A DNA stretch of 64,000 nucleotides from JBCCGR01 sp039029195 (lineage in GTDB: Bacteria; Pseudomonadota; Alphaproteobacteria; Rhizobiales; Rhizobiaceae). Shown here in pieces: positions 1 to 8,416 of the stretch (the first letter of the stretch is position 1; every line of letters starts with the position of its first letter). A program made the translations under genes and the position numbers. The notes under the pieces are model-generated. The model had not been told where the DNA came from. It saw only the letters and a list, made by a program, of their open reading frames with translations, and did no database searches. The DNA lies in the NCBI GenBank assembly GCA_039029195.1, contig JBCCGR010000003.1:1-64000 (forward strand), in the 5' to 3' direction.

Positions 1-337
1 GCTTCGGCTCAAGCGGTCGTTTCTGGCCGACGATCCGTCCTCTGTTCCATGCACGGCGTGGTGGAACAATAGCTGGAAGGTTGGGAGTATACATGACGGT
101 TCTCCAAACCGACCCTCCACGCCGCATCATCGGCGAAATGCCAACATTCGACAGCATAGCTCAGATCAATGGGCGAACTCACACTTCGAGCCCAACCCGG
201 AAGTATCGCTCGTGTTGCAAATGCACCAAGTACTGCTTGGTCTAACACAACACTACCGTCGGCACTGTTGACCAAGAAGCACAATCATCCAATCATACGG
301 TAAACTGAGGTTAAACCGGAACCAATTCCGTGCTGAT
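1..337. other. Leader region with no supported gene
   Basis: No convincing gene is visible in these bases. A minus-strand reading frame of about 91 codons (9-284) is open, but it lacks a recognisable motif or a clear ribosome-binding site. It could be a decayed fragment or chance. The right end holds the lysR translation start and the dyad described at 325-343. Confidence 0.5.
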
Positions 338-343
338 ATGAAT
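325..343 (+). promoter_or_regulatory. ATTC-N11-GAAT dyad over the lysR start
   Basis: The sequence reads ATTC, 11 bases, GAAT, and overlaps the ATG of the LysR gene at 338. LysR-type proteins commonly bind T-N11-A dyads, and many repress their own gene. The same ATTC-N11-GAAT pattern, also ending in TATGAAT, occurs at 8567-8585 upstream of the TRAP operon. The shared pattern is seen; regulator binding is inferred. Confidence 0.35.
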
Positions 344-1240
344 CTGAAGCAGCTTGAAGCATTTAAGGCGACAATTGAAAGTGGCTCAATCACGGCTGCA
401 TCGCAGTTGCTTTGTGTCTCGCAACCCAGCGTTAGCCGGCTGATCTCTGATCTTGAACGCTCGGTGGGATTTCCCTTGTTCCTGCGCAAAGGCCGTGGGC
501 TGACCGCTACCGTAGAAGCGCGGCGGCTTTATCGGGCAGTTGATTCCGTCTTCGTTGGAATCGACAAGCTGAGTGAACTTGCAGATGCGATTAGGACAAC
601 TGCCGGTGAAGTCGTTTCTGTTGGTGTCATACCGGCATTTTCCCAGGTGTTGCTGCCCGAGGCGGTAGCTCATCTGCATGATGCACGCCAGGACATCAGA
701 TTCATGATCTCCACGCGCAACACGCCTGCCATCGTCGATGCGGTACGCTTGCAACAATTCGATCTTGGAATAGTGGGGCGCTCTCCACCCTATGACGGCG
801 TAACAACGCTATACCAGGCTGTTTTTCCCTATGTGGTGCTGCTGCGAATCGATCATCCTGATGCCGTCAGAGACTGCATGGTGGACCTCGAAGAACTAGC
901 CGAAACGGATAGTTTCATAACGTTTGGCGGCGCCTTTCCAGATGAGATGTCTGGTATGGATGCAAAGATCTCTCAGCTCCTGTCCAGCAAGTCCAGGATC
1001 AGCGCGACCAACATGCCCACCGCGTCAGCTCTGACGCGAGAAAGTGGTATTGTATCAATTGTTGACCCTTTCTCAGCGAAACAAGCAGAACGCCTTGGGG
1101 GGGTCGTGGCCCGCCCTTTGCAACAAACTCTGTCCTACAATGTTGCCGTCATCACGAAGGGGCATGATACCCTTTCCAAAGAATCACGGGAACTCGCCAA
1201 TCACCTGATCGAGCAGTTCAAAAGCCACAGTGCGAGTTGA
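338..1240 (+). CDS. LysR-family transcriptional regulator
   Basis: This is a 300-residue protein of typical LysR length. The N-terminal winged helix-turn-helix is clear at about residues 1-60, with the signature GSITAASQLLCVSQPSVSRL. A periplasmic-binding-like effector domain follows at about residues 90-295. The ATG start keeps the canonical MNLKQLEAFKA beginning. The gene converges tail to tail with the DmdA-like gene (12-base gap) and is the only regulator near the 1.25-8.4 kb catabolic operon, so it probably controls that operon. The effector is unknown; a substrate or intermediate of the operon, perhaps a 2-hydroxy- or 2-oxoacid, is a guess. Family assignment is certain, target is inferred. 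Confidence 0.93.
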   Translation: MNLKQLEAFKATIESGSITAASQLLCVSQPSVSRLISDLERSVGFPLFLRKGRGLTATVEARRLYRAVDSVFVGIDKLSELADAIRTTAGEVVSVGVIPAFSQVLLPEAVAHLHDARQDIRFMISTRNTPAIVDAVRLQQFDLGIVGRSPPYDGVTTLYQAVFPYVVLLRIDHPDAVRDCMVDLEELAETDSFITFGGAFPDEMSGMDAKISQLLSSKSRISATNMPTASALTRESGIVSIVDPFSAKQAERLGGVVARPLQQTLSYNVAVITKGHDTLSKESRELANHLIEQFKSHSAS

Positions 1241-1252
1241 TCAAGGAAGGCT

Positions 1253-2365
1253 TTATTTGAACGGAAGTTCGCTTATCTCTCCGTGATGCATGCATCCATT
1301 TGGATCTAGAACTCTTACTTTTTGCCCTGCCCGCCAGAAACCTCGATCAATCATCGAAAGACCAACATGGCGCTCCAGTCGCGGTGAGCGGGTGCCGGAG
1401 GTAACCTGGCCAACTTGCCGCTCGCCGGCTAAAACTGGCCAGGGTTGGGCAATATGGGTATCCGACGGGGGGTCAAAGAGCACGCCGCGCATAAGACGTT
1501 CGACACCTTCTTCGGTTATCGTTCGCAGTGCATCTGCGGCCAGGCTGTCGATATCGTTATCGAGGGAGCAATACTGCGCAAGACCGCATTCGAGTGGGTT
1601 GTTTTCGAGCGTGAATTCGTTTCCATAGGACAGAAGTCCAGCCTCAATTCGCTCGGCCAGATTGGGGCATCCGGCCCGGATTTTATATGGTTCGCCGGCG
1701 TTCCAGATGGCATCCCAAAGCCGCTCACCCAAGTGCGATCCGTTGAGATAAATCTCGAAACCGCCTTGTTTTGAATAGCCTGATCGCGCAACCAGCTGAT
1801 TGGTGCCCTCAAACTCGAACCATTTGAATCTGAAAAAGCCGATCTCCGTGACCGAAGGGCCGAATACCTTGCTCAGCACCGCGCCCGCTTGGGGACCCTG
1901 AACGGCCAATGGTGATACATCTGGTTCAGTCACCTTAACATCGAAATTACTACCCGCCGCCAAACCTTTACCCCATAGCAGGACATCAGAATCCGCGATG
2001 GACATCCACAGCTTCTCGTCGGCAAGGCGCAGTATGACGGGATCATTGACCATGCCGCCATTCTCGTCGACCAGCGGTGCGTACATGCACTGCCCGGTTT
2101 TCAGTGGTCGCAAGTCACGAGGCGTCATCCATTGAGCCAGCCGTATAGCGTCCGGCCCTTCCAGCTGCACCTGGCGTTGCGTGGATACGTCCCACAACTG
2201 GACATGATTGCGCAGATGCCAGTAGTCCTCTTCCGGTGTGTGTTGGAACGACTTGGGCAATAACATGTGGTTGACGACCGTGAAGTCTTTCACGCCTGCC
2301 TGTTCGACGCGGCGCGTGTAGGGAGTGCGCCGGATGCGGCGCGTCATTTGCAGGGACGCTGCCAT
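1253..2365 (-). CDS. DmdA-like folate-dependent demethylase (GcvT family)
   Basis: This 370-residue protein belongs to the aminomethyltransferase (GcvT/T-protein) family, which passes one-carbon units to tetrahydrofolate. It resembles dimethylsulfoniopropionate demethylase DmdA in length and in several blocks recalled from that family: RRIRRTPYTRRVE near the N-terminus, SIADSDVLLWGKGL, ARSGYSKQGGFEIY and IEAGLLSYGNE. A glycine-cleavage role is unlikely because no gcvH or gcvP lies nearby. It is the last gene of the operon starting at dctP. I chose ATG 2365; a TTG three bases further upstream also fits. True DmdA, or a demethylase for a related sulfonium, ammonium or methoxy compound, cannot be separated by eye. 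Confidence 0.75.
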   Translation of the reverse strand: MAASLQMTRRIRRTPYTRRVEQAGVKDFTVVNHMLLPKSFQHTPEEDYWHLRNHVQLWDVSTQRQVQLEGPDAIRLAQWMTPRDLRPLKTGQCMYAPLVDENGGMVNDPVILRLADEKLWMSIADSDVLLWGKGLAAGSNFDVKVTEPDVSPLAVQGPQAGAVLSKVFGPSVTEIGFFRFKWFEFEGTNQLVARSGYSKQGGFEIYLNGSHLGERLWDAIWNAGEPYKIRAGCPNLAERIEAGLLSYGNEFTLENNPLECGLAQYCSLDNDIDSLAADALRTITEEGVERLMRGVLFDPPSDTHIAQPWPVLAGERQVGQVTSGTRSPRLERHVGLSMIDRGFWRAGQKVRVLDPNGCMHHGEISELPFK

Positions 2366-2368
2366 CAA

Positions 2369-2707
2369 TCAGCTCGATTTCCAGGTCGAGTAGGAGTACG
2401 GAGATATGATGATTGGCATGTGTACTTTGTCCTCGGGCGTCGACACCGTGAACCGCAGAACGATTTCGCCGAGCACGCTCAGGTCGTTTACGTTCCTTTC
2501 GTTCCAGTAGTGAGCAGTCTCAATGACCAGCTCACAAACAAACGGACAATCTTTTGCTTCAAAGCTTTGGGACAATCGCCCCCCTCCATCGGTTTGTGTT
2601 TGAAAAATAACCTTTCCGCTCGTCCGCTCCAGTAGGCGGGCGGAAACGCCACCCGCATGCGAGCCATCGGTACCATTGAGTATGTGCGAGGTGATAATGA
2701 CAGTCAT
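2369..2707 (-). CDS. Transthyretin-like (hydroxyisourate hydrolase fold) protein
   Basis: This is a 112-residue protein with the length and layout of 5-hydroxyisourate hydrolase, the transthyretin-like enzyme of uric acid breakdown. An N-terminal TSHILNG segment matches the usual THVLD with its catalytic His. A GGGR segment keeps the central Arg, and the C-terminal block HMPIIISPYSYSTW keeps the second His. However, the hallmark C-terminal YRGS reads WKSS. No uricase, OHCU decarboxylase or allantoinase is nearby. Its start overlaps the stop of the ThDP enzyme (ATGA), so the two are translationally coupled. It may hydrolyse a different cyclic or lactone substrate made by its operon partners; that is inference. 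Confidence 0.7.
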   Translation of the reverse strand: MTVIITSHILNGTDGSHAGGVSARLLERTSGKVIFQTQTDGGGRLSQSFEAKDCPFVCELVIETAHYWNERNVNDLSVLGEIVLRFTVSTPEDKVHMPIIISPYSYSTWKSS

Positions 2708-4428
2708 TCGATCGAAGCCTTGTCTCGCTTATCCGAAGTTGCGGCGACGATGGGGCTGATAACCCCGCGACATTTCACGTTGACGCAGGCCGTCTTCCCA
2801 GAAGCCATCGCCCTTTCCAGGGCGGGAGCCAATTGAGCACGAGTTTCGACCAGCTCGCCATGCCCTCCCAAACCTTCGCACATCGAGTGAAACGGGATAT
2901 CTCGAAAATCGGTTGCAAAGTGTTTGCCAGATTCAAAAAGCCGCTCTTGTTGCTGGCTAATGCAGTCTAGTCCGCCATTGTTATCAATTATGATTGTAAT
3001 GGGCAGGTTCTCTTGAAACGCCGCTTCAATCGAAAGACCACCGGATAGGAAAGCACCATCGCCGGAAATCAGCACGACGTTTTTCTCCGTGTGCACGGCC
3101 TTGGCCGACAAGGCAAATGAAACACCAACGCCCAGCAAGCTGTAATTGCCAGGGTGAAGGATGCCGCCAAGTTTTTGCCCTCGCCAGCCAGCCATGTTGA
3201 CAGCAATCTCTGACCAGAAATGTGTGTTGCCTCCATCAAACACCAACCAGTCTTCGTCGCCGAGCGCAGCATTGACATCCAGCGCCAGTTGAAGGGGATG
3301 CATCTTTCCATCCCCATCGTTTTGGGTTTCCTCTGCGATATGTGCTTCCCACTCAGAAACCCAATCTCCTCTGCGCTGACGATTAAGGTTGAACCAATTG
3401 CTCCAGGTTTTTTCTATGCCGCCAAGCGCATCGAAAAAGGCCCCGGGATCACAAAGTAGAGTCAAATCTGCGGCGCGATTGTATTCCAGTTCTTCGTGAC
3501 TACCATTGATGCAGACGAGGGTTGTGTCCGTTCGAAAGAATGGGGGGTTCCCAAAGTTCATCTGGTTGTCGAGGCGGCCTCCCACCATCAATACGACATC
3601 CGCCTCGTGAATCGCTGGTTTTGAGGGATGGTATTGGTGAAAGTCAGCGAGACCCATATAGGCTTCAACTTCCTCTCCCAATAACTTGGTGTGGTAGGGA
3701 ACGTTGAACAATGGAATACGCAATCTATGACCCACATCGGCTAGCTTATCCTCGGCACCGGCCCACCAAACACCGTGGCCGCCAATGATGACGGGCCGCC
3801 GCGCGGAGTTGACTTTGTCCAGAACTGCTTCAAGCGCTTGCGGCTCCGGCCATGCGCGTGGAGTAGACTTTGCCCGACGGCTGAATGGACGCTCCTCGTG
3901 TCCGGCATCTTCGTCAAAGGAAGAAAACATGATATCCACGGGCAGGCTGATATGGACCGGTCCGGGGTAGCCAGAGGTAGCGGTTGTCCATGCTCGGTCA
4001 ACAAACTCGCCAATCCGCGTGCCATCGGTGATTTGAGCTGAATACTTCACCAGCGGCGCCGCGATAGCCACATCATCGATTTCTTTGAACCCTCCGGAAC
4101 CTTGCCGTTTCAAAGTGGAGGAACCGGTCACGAATATGACCGGCGTTCTTTCTCCCATTGCTTCGAGCATCGCGGGTACGGCATTGGCGAAACCCTCCGG
4201 CCCAACAAGGCAAACTGTAGGCTTGCGGGTTATGCGGGTGTGCCCGTCAGCCAGATGACCCGCCACCTGTTCGTGTGGGCAGTTGATCACCGGCATCTGG
4301 CATTCCATAAAGCCTTCTAGCGCTGGGTTGCAGAACCCTCCAGCAAGCGTAAAGACATGATCGACTCCCCGCTCGTGGAGCGCCCGCGCCAAAAGGTTTC
4401 CGCCGCGGATTTGTCTTTTATCGCTCAC
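2704..4428 (-). CDS. ThDP-dependent enzyme, acetolactate synthase / 2-hydroxyacyl lyase-like
   Basis: This 574-residue protein has the full three-domain layout of the POX/acetolactate synthase family. The N-terminal pyrimidine-binding domain holds the catalytic Glu in CPHEQVAGHLADG. The C-terminal domain has the diphosphate motif from SGDGAFLSGG to IIDNNGG. GTG 4428 is the preferred start because GAGGAGG sits eight bases upstream; it overlaps the upstream oxidase gene by 11 bases. The family splits C-C bonds next to a carbonyl, decarboxylating 2-oxoacids or cleaving 2-hydroxyacyl-CoAs. Being next to a 2-hydroxyacid oxidase, it could decarboxylate the 2-oxoacid product. The surroundings argue against branched-chain biosynthesis: there is no small subunit gene. 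Confidence 0.8.
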   Translation of the reverse strand: MSDKRQIRGGNLLARALHERGVDHVFTLAGGFCNPALEGFMECQMPVINCPHEQVAGHLADGHTRITRKPTVCLVGPEGFANAVPAMLEAMGERTPVIFVTGSSTLKRQGSGGFKEIDDVAIAAPLVKYSAQITDGTRIGEFVDRAWTTATSGYPGPVHISLPVDIMFSSFDEDAGHEERPFSRRAKSTPRAWPEPQALEAVLDKVNSARRPVIIGGHGVWWAGAEDKLADVGHRLRIPLFNVPYHTKLLGEEVEAYMGLADFHQYHPSKPAIHEADVVLMVGGRLDNQMNFGNPPFFRTDTTLVCINGSHEELEYNRAADLTLLCDPGAFFDALGGIEKTWSNWFNLNRQRRGDWVSEWEAHIAEETQNDGDGKMHPLQLALDVNAALGDEDWLVFDGGNTHFWSEIAVNMAGWRGQKLGGILHPGNYSLLGVGVSFALSAKAVHTEKNVVLISGDGAFLSGGLSIEAAFQENLPITIIIDNNGGLDCISQQQERLFESGKHFATDFRDIPFHSMCEGLGGHGELVETRAQLAPALERAMASGKTACVNVKCRGVISPIVAATSDKRDKASIE

Positions 4429-5548
4429 CTTGATCACCTCCTCTTCCCGCGATTACCTGGTCGTCGATCTGCGAGATCCGGGTTATACCCAGCTGCGCCA
4501 TGGCCGACTTTAGATCGTCTTCAAGCCGGTTAAGAAAGTTGGCGAGACTCCGCGATCCACCAGCGGCAAGAGCAAACAGAACAGGACGGCCCAGCATCAC
4601 GAAGTCGGCACCAAGCGCCAGAGCCCGCAACACGTCGTCGGCTGAACGAATGCCGCTGTCAAATATGACTGGGATTGACGTTCGCCTCTCCTGCGCAATG
4701 TCGCGGAGGACTGAGATCGCAGGCGCGGTGCTGTCTAGCTGCCTGCCGCCATGGTTTGATACGTAAATGGCGTCACAACCAGCTTCTTCCACGCCAAGGG
4801 CGTCCTCGACGCATGTCACCCCTTTGACGACAAGGTGGCCCGTCCAACTGTCACGCAGACGTCTCAGGTAGTCCCAGTCTGCAGCGGCACGGCTGTCAAA
4901 ACGATCGAACAGGTTCTGAGCTTGAGAGGTCTTGTAGTTCATGGGTTCGGGTATTCCGGAGCGCAGCAGGTTAATGGACCAAATCGGATGAGACGCAAAA
5001 TCCATCAGCTGTCGCGGCCCCCACGTAATCGGCACCGTGAAGCCGTTCTTGAGGTCGCGTGTTCTTCGCGAATTACGCGGTGTATCGACGGTAAAAACCA
5101 GAGTCTCGAAGCCAGAGTTACTAGCTCGCTTCAACAGTTCCTGGGTGAATTCGTGATTGGTTCCCGCGTAGAGTTGAAACCAACAGTTGCCTGCAGACTG
5201 TTGAAAGCTCTGCTCTAGCGTTGTCGAAGCTGCGGTGGAGACGCAATGCGGAATCTGGCGTTGGGCTGCTTCCAGCGACATAGAACTGTCCGCATGCGTT
5301 GCGATCAAGTTACACATGCCCATTGGTGCGAATCCAAATGGCCGCTCGTAAGTTCTACCCATCAGCTGTTTCGTGAGATCCAACTGCTCAACATTCTTCA
5401 ATATGCGAGGTTGAAGCTTGATGGCATTGAAGGCCTCGATGATTTCAGATTGTGCGGTGTCAGCCCCGGTGCCGCCGTCCACAAAATCGAATATCATGCG
5501 CGGCAGGCGTTTCTGGGCTCGATCGCGAATGGAAAACGGATCATTCAT
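4418..5548 (-). CDS. FMN-dependent alpha-hydroxy-acid oxidase/dehydrogenase
   Basis: This 376-residue TIM-barrel flavoprotein is of the glycolate oxidase / L-lactate dehydrogenase (LldD) / mandelate dehydrogenase family. Visible signatures are FGFAPMGM near residue 77, FQLYAG, the arginine after TVDTP, the active-site block VSNHGGRQLD with the catalytic His and substrate-binding Arg, and the FMN-phosphate site FDSGIRSADDV with ALGADFVMLGRP. The N-terminal tyrosine of glycolate oxidase is replaced in FDFVDGG, as in some dehydrogenase members. It should oxidise a 2-hydroxyacid to a 2-oxoacid. The gene lies 13 bases after dctM, and its end overlaps the ThDP enzyme start. The exact substrate is unknown. 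Confidence 0.9.
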   Translation of the reverse strand: MNDPFSIRDRAQKRLPRMIFDFVDGGTGADTAQSEIIEAFNAIKLQPRILKNVEQLDLTKQLMGRTYERPFGFAPMGMCNLIATHADSSMSLEAAQRQIPHCVSTAASTTLEQSFQQSAGNCWFQLYAGTNHEFTQELLKRASNSGFETLVFTVDTPRNSRRTRDLKNGFTVPITWGPRQLMDFASHPIWSINLLRSGIPEPMNYKTSQAQNLFDRFDSRAAADWDYLRRLRDSWTGHLVVKGVTCVEDALGVEEAGCDAIYVSNHGGRQLDSTAPAISVLRDIAQERRTSIPVIFDSGIRSADDVLRALALGADFVMLGRPVLFALAAGGSRSLANFLNRLEDDLKSAMAQLGITRISQIDDQVIAGRGGDQGER

Positions 5549-5561
5549 GATAGAGACCGCA

Positions 5562-6833
5562 TCAGGAACTCAGCAAGTCAGGCAGCCAGGTCGCCGCCTG
5601 AGGAAAGACAATCATAATCAGCCCAAACACGATACCAAGACCCACGAACAGCGGAACCTCGCGAAATGCCTTTTCTGGGCTCTCACGTGCCACGCCAGCG
5701 GCTGTGTAAATGCCAACACAAACAGGCGGGGTGATCATGCCAATCCCGGCAAAAGCAACGAATACGACGTAGAGATGCAATATGTTTTGCCCAACGGCCA
5801 ATGCCAAAGCGGCAAAGATTGGTACGGTCAGGTAGAAGACAGGCACAATCTCAATGAAGGTGCCGAGGATCAGGCAGATGATGGCAACTGCGAGCCAGAA
5901 CATGGCGGGAGTGCCACCCATATCTGTGAAGAAGCTGATGATCTTCTGTGGAGCCTGCGAATAGGTAAGCACGACGCTCAAAAAAGTCGCCATCGCAATG
6001 ATGGCAAATATCACTGCCGTGATTCGAGCGGTTTCATAGAGCGCCAGCATGACGCCTTGAACAGTCAACTCTCGATAAACAATCACGCCGATTAGGATGG
6101 CCCACATTCCCGCTATGGCGGCAGACTCCGATGGTGTGAGTAGTCCCGCGTAGATTCCTCCCAGAATGATAACCGGTGTGAACAAACCAGGTACCGCAGA
6201 CCAAAAAGCAGCGAGTCTCTCGCCCACTGTGGCCTTCTCGGGGTTGCGCAGGTGACGACATTTCCAGGTCACAAGAATTCCAAGCAACAGGATCAATATG
6301 AATCCGGGAACAAATCCAGCCGCAAAGGTGCGCGACACCGGCACATCCGTCAGCGCACTAAAGAGTATGGCGGCGTTTGAAGGGGGAATCAGAGCTTCTA
6401 AAAAAGCGGCGGAGGCGGCGAGTACGATCACGAATGGTTTTGGATAGCCTTGATCGACCATCTGCGGAATCATTATCGTGCCAATGGCGGTGATCGCGGC
6501 CAGTATGGACCCGCAGAAGGCAGCAAAGAATCCCATGGCCAAGATCATCGCAATGCCCAAACCGCCGGGCCAGTGGCCGACCAGCGTGGTTGCAAAATGT
6601 ACTAGGCGGGCTGCCGCGCCACCCCGCAGCATGATCATTCCAGTAAATATGAACAGCGGCACGGCGATCAGCACATGTTTTGTCATCGCCCCAAACGACA
6701 CTTGGATGAGCGTGGACCAAGGGAGATTCATTCCCCAGATTGCAGTTGTCGCACTGCCGAGGCCAAAGACCATGAAAATGGGGACCGAGAGAAACAGGAA
6801 GATCAGCGAAAAAAGTGTTGCGGCAGCGTTCAT
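5562..6833 (-). CDS. dctM: TRAP transporter large permease (DctM)
   Basis: This 423-residue, very hydrophobic protein has about twelve membrane segments and the family block HVLIAVPLFIFTGMIM near residue 50. A second conserved stretch, FIEIVPVFYLTVPIF, lies in the last third. It is the ion-coupled channel subunit that, with DctQ and the periplasmic DctP, imports carboxylic acids. Its ATG overlaps the dctQ stop by four bases (ATGA), and the hydroxyacid oxidase follows 13 bases later, so uptake and catabolism are transcriptionally joined. Confidence 0.95.
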   Translation of the reverse strand: MNAAATLFSLIFLFLSVPIFMVFGLGSATTAIWGMNLPWSTLIQVSFGAMTKHVLIAVPLFIFTGMIMLRGGAAARLVHFATTLVGHWPGGLGIAMILAMGFFAAFCGSILAAITAIGTIMIPQMVDQGYPKPFVIVLAASAAFLEALIPPSNAAILFSALTDVPVSRTFAAGFVPGFILILLLGILVTWKCRHLRNPEKATVGERLAAFWSAVPGLFTPVIILGGIYAGLLTPSESAAIAGMWAILIGVIVYRELTVQGVMLALYETARITAVIFAIIAMATFLSVVLTYSQAPQKIISFFTDMGGTPAMFWLAVAIICLILGTFIEIVPVFYLTVPIFAALALAVGQNILHLYVVFVAFAGIGMITPPVCVGIYTAAGVARESPEKAFREVPLFVGLGIVFGLIMIVFPQAATWLPDLLSS

Positions 6834-7348
6834 CTAGCCGGCTCCTCCGTGTGCCAAAGCTTCACCACTGTCTCAAGGATCAGCTCAACGGCAAAGAGTG
6901 CTAGGATGGCGAAGCCAGTGGGAAACGCCAGATACATCCACCAAATTGGCAGCTCGATTTCCAGTTCCATCAATTGGCCCAATCGCCTGAACAAGGCGAC
7001 GGCTTCATTGCCTGCCATGAAGAAAATGACTGCCCCCACCAGCATCGTCGCGTAGACAAAGACCTTCAAAATGAGCAGGCCACGGCTGGTAAGCAGATTG
7101 GGCAGGAGATCCACCTGAATGTGCGCGCCAGACCTAAGCAAAGGGCCCAGTAAGGGAAAAACCATCCAGGGCACCAACGCCGGCGGCAGTTCAATAAACC
7201 AGTCATAGCCCGTACCGCTGACATACCGGGTTACGGCACTCAAAGTTAGAGCCAAGACCATGATCCCAGCGATTGTGGAGGAAGCAACAGCCGTCACTTT
7301 CTCCAGGGTTCCGTTGATGAGGCGAAGAATCTTCAGCAGCAGGATCAT
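6830..7348 (-). CDS. dctQ: TRAP transporter small permease (DctQ)
   Basis: This 172-residue integral membrane protein has four predicted helices, matching the DctQ subunit. The region WFIELPPALVPWMVFPLLG and the downstream GAHIQVDLLP are typical of the family. It sits between dctP (66 bases upstream) and dctM (4-base overlap). Its role is to hold the large permease and dock the substrate-binding protein. Confidence 0.92.
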   Translation of the reverse strand: MILLLKILRLINGTLEKVTAVASSTIAGIMVLALTLSAVTRYVSGTGYDWFIELPPALVPWMVFPLLGPLLRSGAHIQVDLLPNLLTSRGLLILKVFVYATMLVGAVIFFMAGNEAVALFRRLGQLMELEIELPIWWMYLAFPTGFAILALFAVELILETVVKLWHTEEPAR

Positions 7349-7414
7349 TTAATGATTGCTTGTCAGGTTGGACAACGCCCGAGCAAGTCGCCCGGGCCGA
7401 AAACAGTGCGCCGG

Positions 7415-8416
7415 TCAGTTAGCCGCGTAGGCTTGAGCAGCTTCCAAGACGCTGGCTTCAATCTTGTCGGCTACAGCAGGCTGCACCTTCTCCTTCATCA
7501 GCGCATCGAATTTGGAGGCTTCTGCGCCCGCCAGTTCATTGACCACGCCACCTCGCTCCTGAAACTGGGTCAGCGTTTCTTCACCTGTCCGCATGATGGT
7601 GTCAGTGGAAACTTTTCCGATGTCTTCACCCACCTCCAGCAGTAGCTTCTGCAGATCCTCCGGAAGGCCGTTGAACCAAGTAGCGTTCGCCATCAGATAT
7701 GCGTCGGCAAAATACTGATAAGGCTTTTGCCCATGTGTCAGGAACTCCCACCAACTGAACGCACGGATCGAGCCTGGCGGGCTGTTGATCGTGTCAATCA
7801 TGCCCGTCTGAAGGCCTGAATAAACCTCACGGGTCGGCATTGAAACCGTGTTAGCACCCAGTGCTTCCCACATGGGGCGTTCTGCGCCAATCAAGGCCCT
7901 AGCCTTTAGACCCGCCATCGAATCCACACCGCTGAGCTTCTTTGTCGAAAATGTCATCACCGGGCCCACGGGATTGTACATCAGCAATACCGAATCCGAT
8001 TTCTTCGTGATGTCATTCCATACGGCTTTGCCCGCTACATCTTCCTTGAAGAAACCTCGTTGCTCTTCATAGCTGTTAAAAAGGCCGGTGAAGGATACGA
8101 CGTTATAGTTCTTGTTGATCGGCGGAAACGAAACGACACCGACAATGCCGCCGATCTCAACGGCACCTGAAGTGACCGCGCCAAGCTGTTCTCTGATGCC
8201 AAACAATTGACCGGCTGGAAAAAGGTCGATTCGCAACTTGCCGGCGGCTCTCTTATTGACTTCGTCGACATACATTTTGGCGTGAATGGCACTGTGATGC
8301 TTGGGGCCCCAATGGACCGAGAGCCGCGCCACAATTTCCTCCGCATTGGAAGTGGCCGTTGAAAGAAGTGTGGCAGAGGCCACTGCGCAAGCCGCAAATA
8401 TTTGCGTGATTTTCAT
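7415..8416 (-). CDS. dctP: TRAP transporter periplasmic substrate-binding protein (DctP)
   Basis: This 333-residue secreted protein starts with a clear signal peptide (MKITQIFAACAVASATLLST, cleavage expected near TSNAEE). The DctP-family core follows, including KARALIGAERPMWEALGAN and the tail motif TREVYSGLQTGMIDTINSP, which holds the ligand-site region. ATG 8416 is chosen because AGGGAGGA lies just upstream; a longer frame exists but would bury the signal peptide. The first gene of the catabolic operon, it determines what the system imports. Family members bind 2-oxo- and hydroxyacids, sugar acids and osmolytes; the ligand here is not readable from sequence. Confidence 0.93.
   Translation of the reverse strand: MKITQIFAACAVASATLLSTATSNAEEIVARLSVHWGPKHHSAIHAKMYVDEVNKRAAGKLRIDLFPAGQLFGIREQLGAVTSGAVEIGGIVGVVSFPPINKNYNVVSFTGLFNSYEEQRGFFKEDVAGKAVWNDITKKSDSVLLMYNPVGPVMTFSTKKLSGVDSMAGLKARALIGAERPMWEALGANTVSMPTREVYSGLQTGMIDTINSPPGSIRAFSWWEFLTHGQKPYQYFADAYLMANATWFNGLPEDLQKLLLEVGEDIGKVSTDTIMRTGEETLTQFQERGGVVNELAGAEASKFDALMKEKVQPAVADKIEASVLEAAQAYAAN

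Noticed and set aside
9..284. 91-codon minus-strand frame at the left edge
   Set aside because: No motif or ribosome site; could be a remnant but cannot be supported as a gene.
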